Origin: Nematopogon swammerdamellus
Lineage: Eukaryota > Arthropoda > Insecta > Lepidoptera > Adelidae
Direction: 5' to 3'
Assembly: GCA_946902875.1 (NCBI GenBank)
Contig: OX336345.1
Coordinates: forward strand, 21,607,395 to 21,671,394
Length of the DNA stretch: 64,000 nt
Shown one piece after another: positions 1-8,400 of this stretch. The notes beneath the pieces were generated by a model. It searched no databases and was not told where the DNA came from. It saw nothing but the letters and a program-made list of their open reading frames with translations. Position 1 is the stretch's first letter; every line of letters starts with the position of its first letter. Both the position numbers and the translations under genes were made by a program.

Positions 1-204
1 ACTTCACGTATCAAATTTGAGGAGTGAGTAGGTTTTTTATATCGTAAAAAAAATTGGTATGGGAACGTGATCAGTATCTGATACACATACACACCTTAGC
101 GTAAAGTACTTACCTACTTATGAAATACCATAGATATCTAAATCCGTAGCTTTTACTTTTTTGTTTCGATCCGTAGTTTTGGAATAAAAAAATAAAAAAA
201 TAAA

Positions 205-290
205 GTAAGATGGCCGCATAGCATCGGCTGTGTTCTTCTCTATAGTCCACTATATCCAGCAATCCATAAGGAAGTCTCCGGTATGGCACA
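205..290 (+). mobile_element. SINE B fragment
   Basis: Internal part of local SINE family B (compare 4379-4738): shares aagatggccgcatagcatcgg and gtctccggtatggcac. Both ends are missing. Confidence 0.55.
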
Positions 291-293
291 TTT

Positions 294-408
294 ATTTTTA
301 TTTTTATGGAAACTGACACGGTTGGCTACATCACATACAATATCCGTGATGTAAGCCCATAACACCGGGTGAACTAGGTGCCATGTCAGTGCTTCGCTTC
401 ATTTCATG
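294..408 (-). mobile_element. SINE A tail, inverted partner of next copy
   Basis: Reverse complement of the SINE A 3' end, starting with a T-rich run and tatggaaactgacacggttg. It forms an inverted pair with the plus-strand tail at 445-545. Confidence 0.6.
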
Positions 409-444
409 GAGGTGATATAAGCTGGTCGGAGCATGGACCAAGAA

Positions 445-545
445 GAGGCACTTAGATGGCACCTAGTTTACATAGGTGTTATGAGCTGACATCACGGGTG
501 TAGTATGTAATGTAGCCATCCATATCAGGCTCTATTAAAAATAAA
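445..545 (+). mobile_element. SINE A tail
   Basis: Degenerate plus-strand SINE A 3' end (cacctagtttacataggtgt, then gacatcacgggtgt) ending in an A-rich stretch. It abuts repeat G. Confidence 0.55.
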
Positions 546-803
546 AAACAGGCCAAGTGCGAGTCGGATGCGCGCACCGAAGTTTCAGCAACAACAAATA
601 AAAAAAAAATTTCAATACACCTTTCTAATATGAGGACATCCTTAATTTTTTAATATTTAAATGTTTTATTATTTGTAGTTATATCCGCAATTATAACACA
701 TATTCCGTGAAAATTTCAACCGCCCAGCCAGACAGACAGACAGACAGACAACGTAGGCTTAGTAATTATAGGCTTCTGTACGAGGTGGTACGGAAACCTA
801 AAA
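546..803 (+). repeat. Dispersed repeat G
   Basis: Starts with ggccaagtgcgagtcgg, has a (CAGA)n run at about 730-750 and ends near tacggaaacctaaaag. Versions of this repeat recur at 30750, 32786, 46595, 52246, 57240 and 60159. It has no coding frame. It is probably a non-autonomous element or the 3' end of an unidentified one. Confidence 0.55.
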
Positions 804-1207
804 GTAAACCTTTATTCAGGTCCGAAAGTACCGCGAGCGAAGCAGCCGGAATCATTTTTACTTAAAACCCCTTTTTAGTATGGTTGAGTAGACTGAATTC
901 AAGATTAAGTTGCGACCTTTAATGATAATCCGTTTCTGTTAGAAAGTTACAAGATCCGTTTGTAGTCTAATTTTATTTGCCACAAATTTGTTACTCCTCC
1001 GTTCGAAAATAACTCAAAGTCAACTAAGCAAAAAGGGAACAGTTGGCGAGGTTGAGAGAGTGGGTAGAATGTTCGTTACACAGATCTAACAAATAGAGGC
1101 TGGATGTGCGATCAATGATGTGCCGTATCGTTGTGTTATGCGGAGATTAACTGCGACCACACGTCACAACCACGAGACGGCATCGCAGGAGATAAAATTG
1201 TATGAAA
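804..1207. other. No recognised feature
   Basis: About 400 bp of AT-rich sequence. I see no gene, RNA or clear repeat copy. Confidence 0.4.
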
Positions 1208-1310
1208 ATGTATTTGTATGGTTGGCTGAGCCAGAGGGCTCAAAGCACGCTATCCGACCAGCCAATATTGCCTCCGAGAAAGTAGGTGCCATACCCGAGA
1301 GTTACATTTG
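1208..1310 (-). mobile_element. SINE B 3' part
   Basis: Reverse complement of the SINE B tail, with ccagccaatattgcctccga and aaagtaggtgccatac. Diverged. The 78-codon frame across it is incidental. Confidence 0.6.
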
Positions 1311-1394
1311 GATTGCTGACCATACTGTACCGGACAGTTTTCGCACTGTCCACTGACTGACAGTGTTGCCCAGATTCGGAACATTATAAGTCAG

Positions 1395-1550
1395 TGTTTC
1401 TCTTCGGTCGTGCCGGCTACGCTGAACTGTACGGAAAACACGAATTAATTACATAGCCGTTTCAACCGACCTTTCATTCAGTGCGGTGGTGCCAACCCGG
1501 GCGGGTTAAACCCTACCATCTTGTAATGTAAGAAGGGATGCTCCTATGCA
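1395..1550 (-). mobile_element. SINE A body fragment
   Basis: Carries gtgccggctacgctgaactg, the cgtttcaaccgacctttcat block and aacccgggcgggttaaaccc, as in full SINE A copies. Both ends are missing. Confidence 0.65.
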
Positions 1551-1902
1551 GAGCGCCCTTCATGGCCCATCCAGCCTTTATCTCTTTATCTGTGGTCACC
1601 ACAGAAAGGCGACTTGAGAAGTGTAGGCAGCTAAAAGTTTTGGTAAATGCTTTTGCGATGTTTTAGTCTGCTGATTTTCATCAATGTTTGATATTAAAAG
1701 AAGATTTTTGCAAGGTATATTGGGAATATTCCGGCCAACGTGGAACAGTTACCTAATTCCTTGGAGTTTTCGGGAAAAGATCAACCAATTGTAATCGTGG
1801 AGTGAGAAAGTTAAAACTAAAGCTATATAATAAGGTATAAGGTTGTTGTTGCAAACCGACATTACCGGATCTACGATGCAGATGCGCTCAGGTAACCGAT
1901 AA

Positions 1903-2262
1903 ACCTTCTCGATAAAGTAAGTAACTAAGGGCGAGGCCGAAGGCCGAGCACCGTTCAGGTAAACACTATTCTGTCTCTATGAAAGTAAGCAACTAAGATG
2001 TGATTTTAAGTAAGCAACTATGGGCGAGACCTAAGGCCGAGCTTCATTCAAGTTAAAGATTTCTTCTCGATGAAAGTAAGTACCTAAGGGCGAGGCCGAA
2101 GACCGAGCTACGTTCATGTAAAGAATAAACCTTCTCGAATAAAGTAAGTAACTAAGGGCGAGGCCAAAAGCCGAGATTCGTTCAAGTTAACGATATTCTT
2201 CTCGATGAAATTAAGTAAATAAGGGCGAGGCCGAAAGCCGAGCTGGGTCTACGTTAGCGATC
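1903..2262 (+). repeat. Satellite E array, about 70-bp units
   Basis: About five degenerate units of the type aagtaagtaactaagggcga, then ggccgaaggccgag, then gttcaggtaaa. Each unit has a small GGCC-GAA-GGCC stem-loop. Related arrays lie at 23036, 33520 and 50315. Confidence 0.75.
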
Positions 2263-2449
2263 GTAGACGATGTTAATAAGTCACTAAAATATTTGTAATA
2301 ATGTGTACGAAAAAAAATACCCTGCAAAATGTCTGCCGGTAATCGAACCGCATAGAACAAATTGTGACAAGTTCGAGTGCAGTCTTACTGCGATATGAAT
2401 GATCAATGAACAATAAACTATAATAAATAATACATTAAAAAACACTAAA

Positions 2450-2556
2450 GGGCGACAGGCACCCACCTCTCACGTTGGTACGGTCCTTTCACCGAATCAT
2501 GCAGCAGGTGTCTTCGCGTTTCCGAAACGTGGTAGTCGGTGTTGTGCTGTAATATA
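2450..2556 (+). mobile_element. SINE D fragment
   Basis: Internal piece of family D: cacctctcacgttggtacgg, accgaatcatgcagcaggtg and gtggtagtcggtgttgtgct. Compare 53895-54226. Confidence 0.55.
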
Positions 2557-2561
2557 CGTTT

Positions 2562-2936
2562 TTTTTATGGAAACTGACATGTTTGGCTATGTCACCTACA
2601 ACATCCGTGATGTCAGACCATAACACCGGGTGAAATAGGTGCCATGTCAGTGCTTCCCTTCATTTCATGTCGGCTACACTGAACTGGACGGAAAACACGA
2701 ACTATTTACATAGCTGTTTCGACCGACGTTTCATTCAATGCGGTGGTACCAACCCGAGCGGGATAAACCCTACGGAGGAGGAAGGGTAAGAATGGAAGGG
2801 ACCTACAGTTTTACGTGGAATCCGAACCGCGGTCAGCCTCCAACGGTCGAGCGGTCACCCATCCAAGTACTGACCGCGCTCAGGGTTGGTTAACAACAGT
2901 CGACCGACCGCACCACTGAGCAACCGAGGCTGACGT
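2562..2936 (-). mobile_element. SINE A, near full length
   Basis: Read on the minus strand it runs from a tRNA-like head (cagcctcggttgctcagtgg), through a stretch resembling the 5S rRNA internal promoter (2851-2869, complement tacttggatgggtgaccgc), through the B-box-like segment and shared body, to an A-rich tail at 2562. This is one of the best copies for defining the family. Confidence 0.8.
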
Positions 2937-3448
2937 ATAGCTCTATATATCGGGAGCCTCATATCAAAGGGGCGTATCCGTAATACAAACTGTGTGTCGA
3001 TACGCCTTTTTGACATGAGGCAGCCGATATGTTGCAAACGTGTACACACCTTTCACTATTAATTACCCTGCTTGTCGGATTACAACGTCGTGATATATAC
3101 GTATATAATATGTACGCAGAATTGTAGTTAAGAAATAGAATAAAATCAAGGGAAGTGGTATACAGTTAGAGAGGAGCAGGTACGGCGGCTGGGCGGGGAC
3201 CGGGGCGCCCTCCCGCCCAGCGCCCCCGCCCAAGTAATGTCGGCAGGAGATAAGGTTTACACAAAGGAGCCCTCGAAACAAGTACGCGCAGATTGCGCAC
3301 CGACAACAATGCGCGAGTTCTACTTGGATACCGAACACGGAGGAAATAGATAGAAAGGAGTTCGGGTAAGCAAACTGGTTACGCGCCCGCCAACTGGGGG
3401 CGTTCGGTAACTGCAAATACTTTATACGGCAAATACGGCAAACGATGG

Positions 3449-3545
3449 GAAGCACTGACATGGCACCCAGTTCACCCGGTGTTATGGGCTGACATGACGG
3501 ATGTTGTAGGTGATGTAGCCAACCGTGTCAGTTTCCTTAAAAGTA
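3449..3545 (+). mobile_element. SINE A tail
   Basis: Has cacccggtgttatgggctga, then gtgatgtagccaaccgtgtc, ending in an A-rich run. It directly abuts the LINE-like tail at 3546. Confidence 0.65.
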
Positions 3546-3790
3546 ATCAAATCAAATCAAATCAAATCAAATCATTTTTATTAATTCAGGCACTTGTCCC
3601 ATTGCACACACAACAAATTCAGATACACTAGAATAGCAATAATATAACAATTAGAGTAACAATAATAATTATAAACATATTAAAACAAATATGAATTAAA
3701 TTAATTAAAAATAAAAAAATAAAAAGTGCATCTTCAGTCATACGTAAGTAATAAAAATGAAAAACCGTTTAAAAATAAAAACATCTGCTA
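3546..3790 (-). mobile_element. LINE 3' end with pentanucleotide tail
   Basis: Six or so aatca units followed by tttttattaattcaggcact. On the minus strand this is an AT-rich 3' UTR ending in a (TGATT)n tail, the arrangement also seen for the LINE end at 60950. No coding part remains. Confidence 0.5.
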
Positions 3791-3825
3791 AACAAAGCAA
3801 CACACGCTCTATACAGGTTTTTTTT

Positions 3826-3915
3826 TTTTATTGATAGCGCGACATGTGGCATCGTTTCACCTACAAGTAGGTGTCTAACGATGCCCATGGACATTCTGTG
3901 ATGCACGGGGGTTGT
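3826..3915 (-). repeat. Dispersed repeat J fragment
   Basis: Shares gcgacatgtggc, taacgatgcccatg and acgggggttg with copies at 41945 and 46139. It begins at a T-run, as expected of a reverse-oriented A-tailed element. Confidence 0.4.
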
Positions 3916-4378
3916 TGTAACAGTCAGTTCATCGTGTTTTTCCGAGACAAAAAAGTAAGCAAAGTTTTTTCCTAAAGTGTGTAGTTTTCGAGATATTAAT
4001 TTTTAAAATGTATGTTTTCGTCAACTGTACATAATTTGACGCGCGCGCGGAGGTGTGCTGGCTCACTCACCGCGCGCCTTTCGTTCCCACGTTTGTGTGG
4101 AACATTAGATCCTTTTTACACTAAATAAATCAATTAGTTTGTATGAAAACTGTAACTTTTTATTTAAAGGGAATTCAGAAAAAAGTTATTTCGCTTTTTT
4201 GTTACTGTTGATCTTAACAATCATTTCCCAATTTTAAATTTTAATGTAGTAACCGTTACAACAACCTGTATAATATATTATCGGTCTGAGTACTGTGCTG
4301 GTTATCTAGCTCTAACCAGTGCAAAAAATCGCTCTGTCTCTATCGCACAATCCTAATTTACCTTCCTCACAATATAAG
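3916..4378. other. No recognised feature
   Basis: AT-rich with a short GC block at about 4040-4080. No gene or clear repeat seen. Confidence 0.35.
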
Positions 4379-4738
4379 CGGCGGGTGGCCGAGTGGTTTG
4401 GGCATCGGCTTCTCATGCGGGAGGTCCGAGGTTCGAATCCGGTCGGCGTGTACCAATGAGTTTTTTCTGACGAAAAAATTTACGTGCATACCTACACCCG
4501 CTGCTTCACCGTTCGGAACCGGTGTAAAACTGTAGGTCCCTTCCCTTGCCCCTTAGTAGGTGGTAGGCTCAAATTGTAGTCGACTGGGTTGGTACCACCG
4601 TACTGGATGTAATCCAGGGAAGTCTCCGGTATGGCACCTACCTTCTCGGAGGTGATATTGGCTGGTTAGAGCATGTGCTTTGGCCCCTCCGACTCAGCCA
4701 CCCATACCGGATAACATAAAAAAAAAAAAAAAAAAATA
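4379..4738 (+). mobile_element. SINE B, full length, tRNA-derived
   Basis: The head folds like a class II (Ser/Leu-type) tRNA. The A-box-like tggccgagtgg is at 4386-4396 and a perfect B box ggttcgaatcc at 4430-4440. A family-specific body follows (taggtggtaggctc, ggtaccaccgtactggatgt, ctaccttctcggaggtgata) and then a run of about 18 A. It is a Pol III SINE, not a tRNA gene, because the same body follows this head in other copies. Confidence 0.85.
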
Positions 4739-5276
4739 TCGCACAACCTTCCCATACCATCCCATGTTCTCGCTCTTAACATAAGTTCAAGCTTGATCTA
4801 ACTTTCTTGCTTCCCGCGCGGCTTCAATGCGATTTCTGATTTGAAAAAGTTTTTTAAATAGCGCAGTTATGAGAAAGAAAGAGACCCTTTCCTCGATTGC
4901 TCAAGTTCTCGAGTGAAATAGACCGAATATCCCACTCGTATCTGGGCGAGGCAAGAAAAAAGTTTATCCACCAATGTGTAGGGAAAAAAATGCTTTGTAT
5001 CGCTCGAGTCCTCAAAGTTATAATTACAAAAGTTCCCGGAATGCTTTCTAAGAACGTTCGCCGGAGCCTACTCCATTCTAAACATCTGTCTTTATTATGC
5101 TTGCAAGCTTATTAAAGTTGGTAATGAAACAAGTTTTGGGTAGGTAGTGCTATAGGAGTATGTGGGCAATGTTTCTGAGCAAAAGTCTGCTAATAAGCGG
5201 GCGGTGTTCGCAAAATTATAAAAATAACTTTTCGAAATTATATTAAATATTAAGGCGCAAGACAAGACTCAAATAA
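4739..5276. other. No recognised gene
   Basis: Holds a 72-codon frame (4897-5115) with no domain, codon pattern or splice context that I can support. No repeat recognised. Confidence 0.35.
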
Positions 5277-5520
5277 ACTGTAGGTCCCTTCCCTTCTTAC
5301 CTTACTATGTGGTAGGGTTTATCCCGGCCGGGTTGGTATCACCGCACTGAGCGAAACGTCGAAACGGCTGTGTAAATAGTTCGTGTTTTCTGTCCAGTTC
5401 AGTGTAGCTGACATGAAATGACATGGCACCTAGTTCACCCGGTGTTATGGGCTGACATCACGGATGTTGTAGTGTAGGTGATGCAGCCAATCGTGTCAGG
5501 TTCCATAAAAAAACAAAAAC
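5277..5520 (+). mobile_element. SINE A, 5' truncated
   Basis: Starts at aactgtaggtcccttccctt and runs through the shared body (ggtagggtttatcccggccg) to ggttccataaaaaaac. The tRNA/5S head is missing. Confidence 0.75.
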
Positions 5521-6187
5521 AAAAAAAATCCTCAAGAGGTCAACTTTAAACGAAATTGTTGAGCTATTGGTAAAGATAAAAAATCTGTAAAAAATATATG
5601 TTATGTATCTTTAATAATAAAGGACAATGGGCGTTTTGGTACCCCCCACCAACTACCACCAACAGCAATGAGTCATATGTCGTTGGAAAGGTCTTTTAAT
5701 ATGTATCAATACTTACTATGACGGCTCATCCCAAATAGTTGTGCTTTCGGAGATATATCGATTTTTTTATATATGCTATTAATAGTCTTCATTATACAAA
5801 AAATATGTTATATATAACATGTGAATGGTGTTGTATTATTTATTAACTCAGACAGAACATCGACTGTGACAAACCGCGGGCTATATTACCCCCCTCCCCG
5901 AACACTGAACATTTTGGGTGTAATATATTGAGTATAATATAAATAAAACTCGTTCATAATGATAATTAAGTCATAAGTAGTTTCATAAATCCACAATTGA
6001 CGCCAAAGTCAACGATAGTATCAGATAACAAGTCCAGGAGAAAGCAGAGGTCAACGATAATAACAGGTAACAGTTCCAGGAAAAAGCAGAGGTCCACGAT
6101 AAACACAGATCACGGTAATAGTCGTCGAAAAGTAAAGTAATAGAAATGAAACGTCTTCCCTCACACAATACTATGTATGTATAATAC

Positions 6188-6406
6188 TAGGCGGTAGGCT
6201 CAAATTGTAGCCGACTGGGTTGGTACCACCGTACTGGATGTAAGATGGCCGCATAGCAGCCTCGGCTGTGTTCTCCTCTAGTTCAGTATAGCCAGCAATC
6301 CAGGGAAGTCTCCGGTATGGCACCTACCTTCTCGGAGGTGACATTGGCTTGTCGGAGCATGCACTTTGGCCCCTCCGACTACGCCACCCATACCGGATTA
6401 TATAAA
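6188..6406 (+). mobile_element. SINE B, 5' truncated
   Basis: Starts at gcggtaggctcaaattgtag and ends at cacccataccggattatata. It lies between the foldback arms. Confidence 0.75.
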
Positions 6407-6409
6407 ATA

Positions 6410-6593
6410 ACTAGCTGTGCCCGCGGCTCCGCGCGCTCTCATATTTGACTTCTCTGCTAACCTCATAAGCCATTTAGCGTGATAGTAAGTAGCCTATTAG
6501 TTGATGGGAAGAATCAAGCTTTCCGTAGAATTTTTTTTTATTAAAATCGGTTCAGTGGTTCTCGCGTTATAAGCGGACAAACATACATACATG

Positions 6594-6625
<32 letters not shown>

Positions 6626-6690
6626 CATACAGACAGAACGCAGACGTTGGATTTTATTAAAGGTAAGAAGGAAGGATAAGGAAGGTAGGA
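6410..6690 (-). mobile_element. Helitron-like repeat (family L) with microsatellite
   Basis: Begins ctagctgtgcccgcggctcc. On the minus strand this is a GC-rich hairpin region ending CTAG before T, the pattern of a Helitron 3' end. A (CATA)n run lies at 6580-6630. Near-copies at 25885 and 53470 share aaaatcggttcagtggttct and gcagacgttggattttatta. Confidence 0.55.
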
Positions 6691-7144
6691 TACAATCGAA
6701 CGACTACCTACCTGTATGCTGCCGCGCATACGCACGCATCTAGGAATGGCGGGGGGGGGGGGGGGGAGGGCGTAATATCGCCCGCGGTTTGTCACAGTCG
6801 ATGTTCTGTCTGAGTTAATAAATAATACAACACCATTCACATGTTATAACATGTTTTTTGTTTATTGAAGACTATTAATAGCATATATAAAAAAATCGAT
6901 ATATCTCCGAAAGCACAACTCTTTGGGATGAGCCGTCATAATAAGTATTGATACATATTAAAAGACCTTTCCAACGACATATGACTCATTGCTGTTGGTG
7001 GTGGTTGGTGGGGGGTACCAGAGTCCATACATTTTTGCCCATCCTCCTTTAATTAAAAATTAAAATAGTCCTAGAAATCTCATCCAATATTTCAAAGGGC
7101 CAAAATTAGGTTCAGTGGAGCGCCGCCGTGAAAAGAATCGCATT

Positions 7145-7149
7145 GCCAT
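7145..7149. repeat. Target site duplication, BEL element (left)
   Basis: GCCAT immediately left of the LTR that starts at 7150. It is identical to 13922-13926. A 5-bp duplication fits a BEL/Pao integrase. Confidence 0.9.
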
Positions 7150-8400
7150 TGTTGGTTACGTAACTCAGGTGCGGACTGTATAATCACCCGTTCACTTGAG
7201 CTGCCAGTCTTCGCAGAGCGGTTACAAGGGCCGGAGATCGGAAATCTTCTTTGTCGCTTTCGCACGATTCGGCGACCGTCTCGCTTCTGCACGACCGACG
7301 CAGACGGGCGTGCGGCTCGGCAGCGTCACTCGCGGGGGTCGTTCGCGGGTGGTGCGATCGGTCGACCGGGTGTGCTTAACCTCTTCTCGGGCGGTACGGC
7401 GACCGTCTCGCTCACTCGGCGACGCGGCGACGGTCTCTCTCTCTCGCGGCCGGCGCAGACGGGCGTGCGGCGCGGAGAGATCACTCGCGGCGGTCGTTCA
7501 CGGGTGGTGCGATCGGTCGACCCGGTGTGCTTCGCGTCGTCCTCGACCTATACGCCTCGGGGCGCAGGGAGGTAGTCCTCGACCGTTACGCCGCGGGGCG
7601 CAGGGAGGGAAAGCGTAGCGTAGCGTAGCGTAGCGTAGCGTAGCGTAGCGTAGCGTAGCGTAGCGTAGCGTAGCGTAACAAAGAAACAACGTTTGCGGTT
7701 TTCAGTGTAGCCACGCACTGGTCGCACCCGGGACGTACGGGGGTGGAGCACTCGCCGGAGAAGCCGTCCGATCGGCCGAGGGAGTCGTTACGTTCTGAAG
7801 CAAGTCTCTTCCGACTATTCGTTCCTCGGTCGACCGGTGCGTCGAGCTCTGCTCTAGACGACTTCTCTTGTTGGATGCTGGGCGAGTACTGGTTGAACCG
7901 GCCGAAACGCGCTATCTTTATACACGCGCGGGCGCGCCGTGCGCCGTGAGAGGTGCGGAGGCTGCGATATCTCTCCGTCAGTCTCCGCGCCGACCAATCA
8001 CAGCGCTCCGCGCCCGCGGCGCGCCCCGGCTCGGCTCATTTCCCTAATGATTGCGGCGAGTGCACACCTCCCGTCTGTCCCGAATGAAACCCAGTACGCA
8101 GCAACATATTTATTTTCGGTATAACTTATATCTAATTCTATCTATCTTATAACTATGCCTACCTATCTTATCATATTTTTACCTATCTTAAGCTAGCTTA
8201 ATCTACGATTTTGTATATATTTATTTATTTATGTTTAACTTATATTTAACTTATTTTCTATATATTTACATCTTAAAATTACCTAAAACTAAGCTATGCC
8301 GGCCGCTTCCTACTTCCCTATGCTACGGGGGTGACGACGTGCGCGTCGTGTCCTAGGCCGGCTCCGTCGTCGCCGCTCCGGCTGGCCGTCGTCCTGAACA
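7150..8400 (-). repeat. BEL element 3' LTR
   Basis: 1251 bp, same length as the 5' LTR, constant offset of 5521. It includes a pentamer array (agcgt)n at about 7612-7677 and, on the minus strand, a TATAAAG box at 7916-7922. The coding frames of the internal part run about 50-80 bp into it. Confidence 0.93.
7612..7677. repeat. (AGCGT)n microsatellite inside LTR
   Basis: About 13 perfect copies of agcgt. The copy number is the same in the other LTR (13133-13198). Confidence 0.9.

Larger units (their letters stand above)
5628..7048. mobile_element. Foldback element with 270-bp inverted arms
   Basis: The left arm (5628-5902) is nearly the reverse complement of the right arm (6754-7048). Landmarks are atgagtcatatgtcgttgga on the left and tccaacgacatatgactcat on the right, and both arms carry the tatatcgatttttttatata motif and the cgactgtgacaaaccgcggg block. 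The 850-bp centre contains a SINE B and a Helitron-like repeat, so these inserted later or were captured. No transposase frame. Confidence 0.7.

Noticed and set aside
4379..4455. Possible tRNA-Ser/Leu gene
   Set aside because: The same tRNA-like head with the same body downstream occurs at 17118, and the body recurs alone elsewhere, so it is a SINE head.
7099..7292. Small minus frame with SAKTGSSSERVIIQ crossing the LTR edge, also at 12463-12813
   Set aside because: Repeated only because both LTRs share it. It has different sequence on the other side of each edge.
7498..7689. Small minus frames encoding YATLRYATLR repeats in the LTRs
   Set aside because: These are translations of the (AGCGT)n microsatellite.
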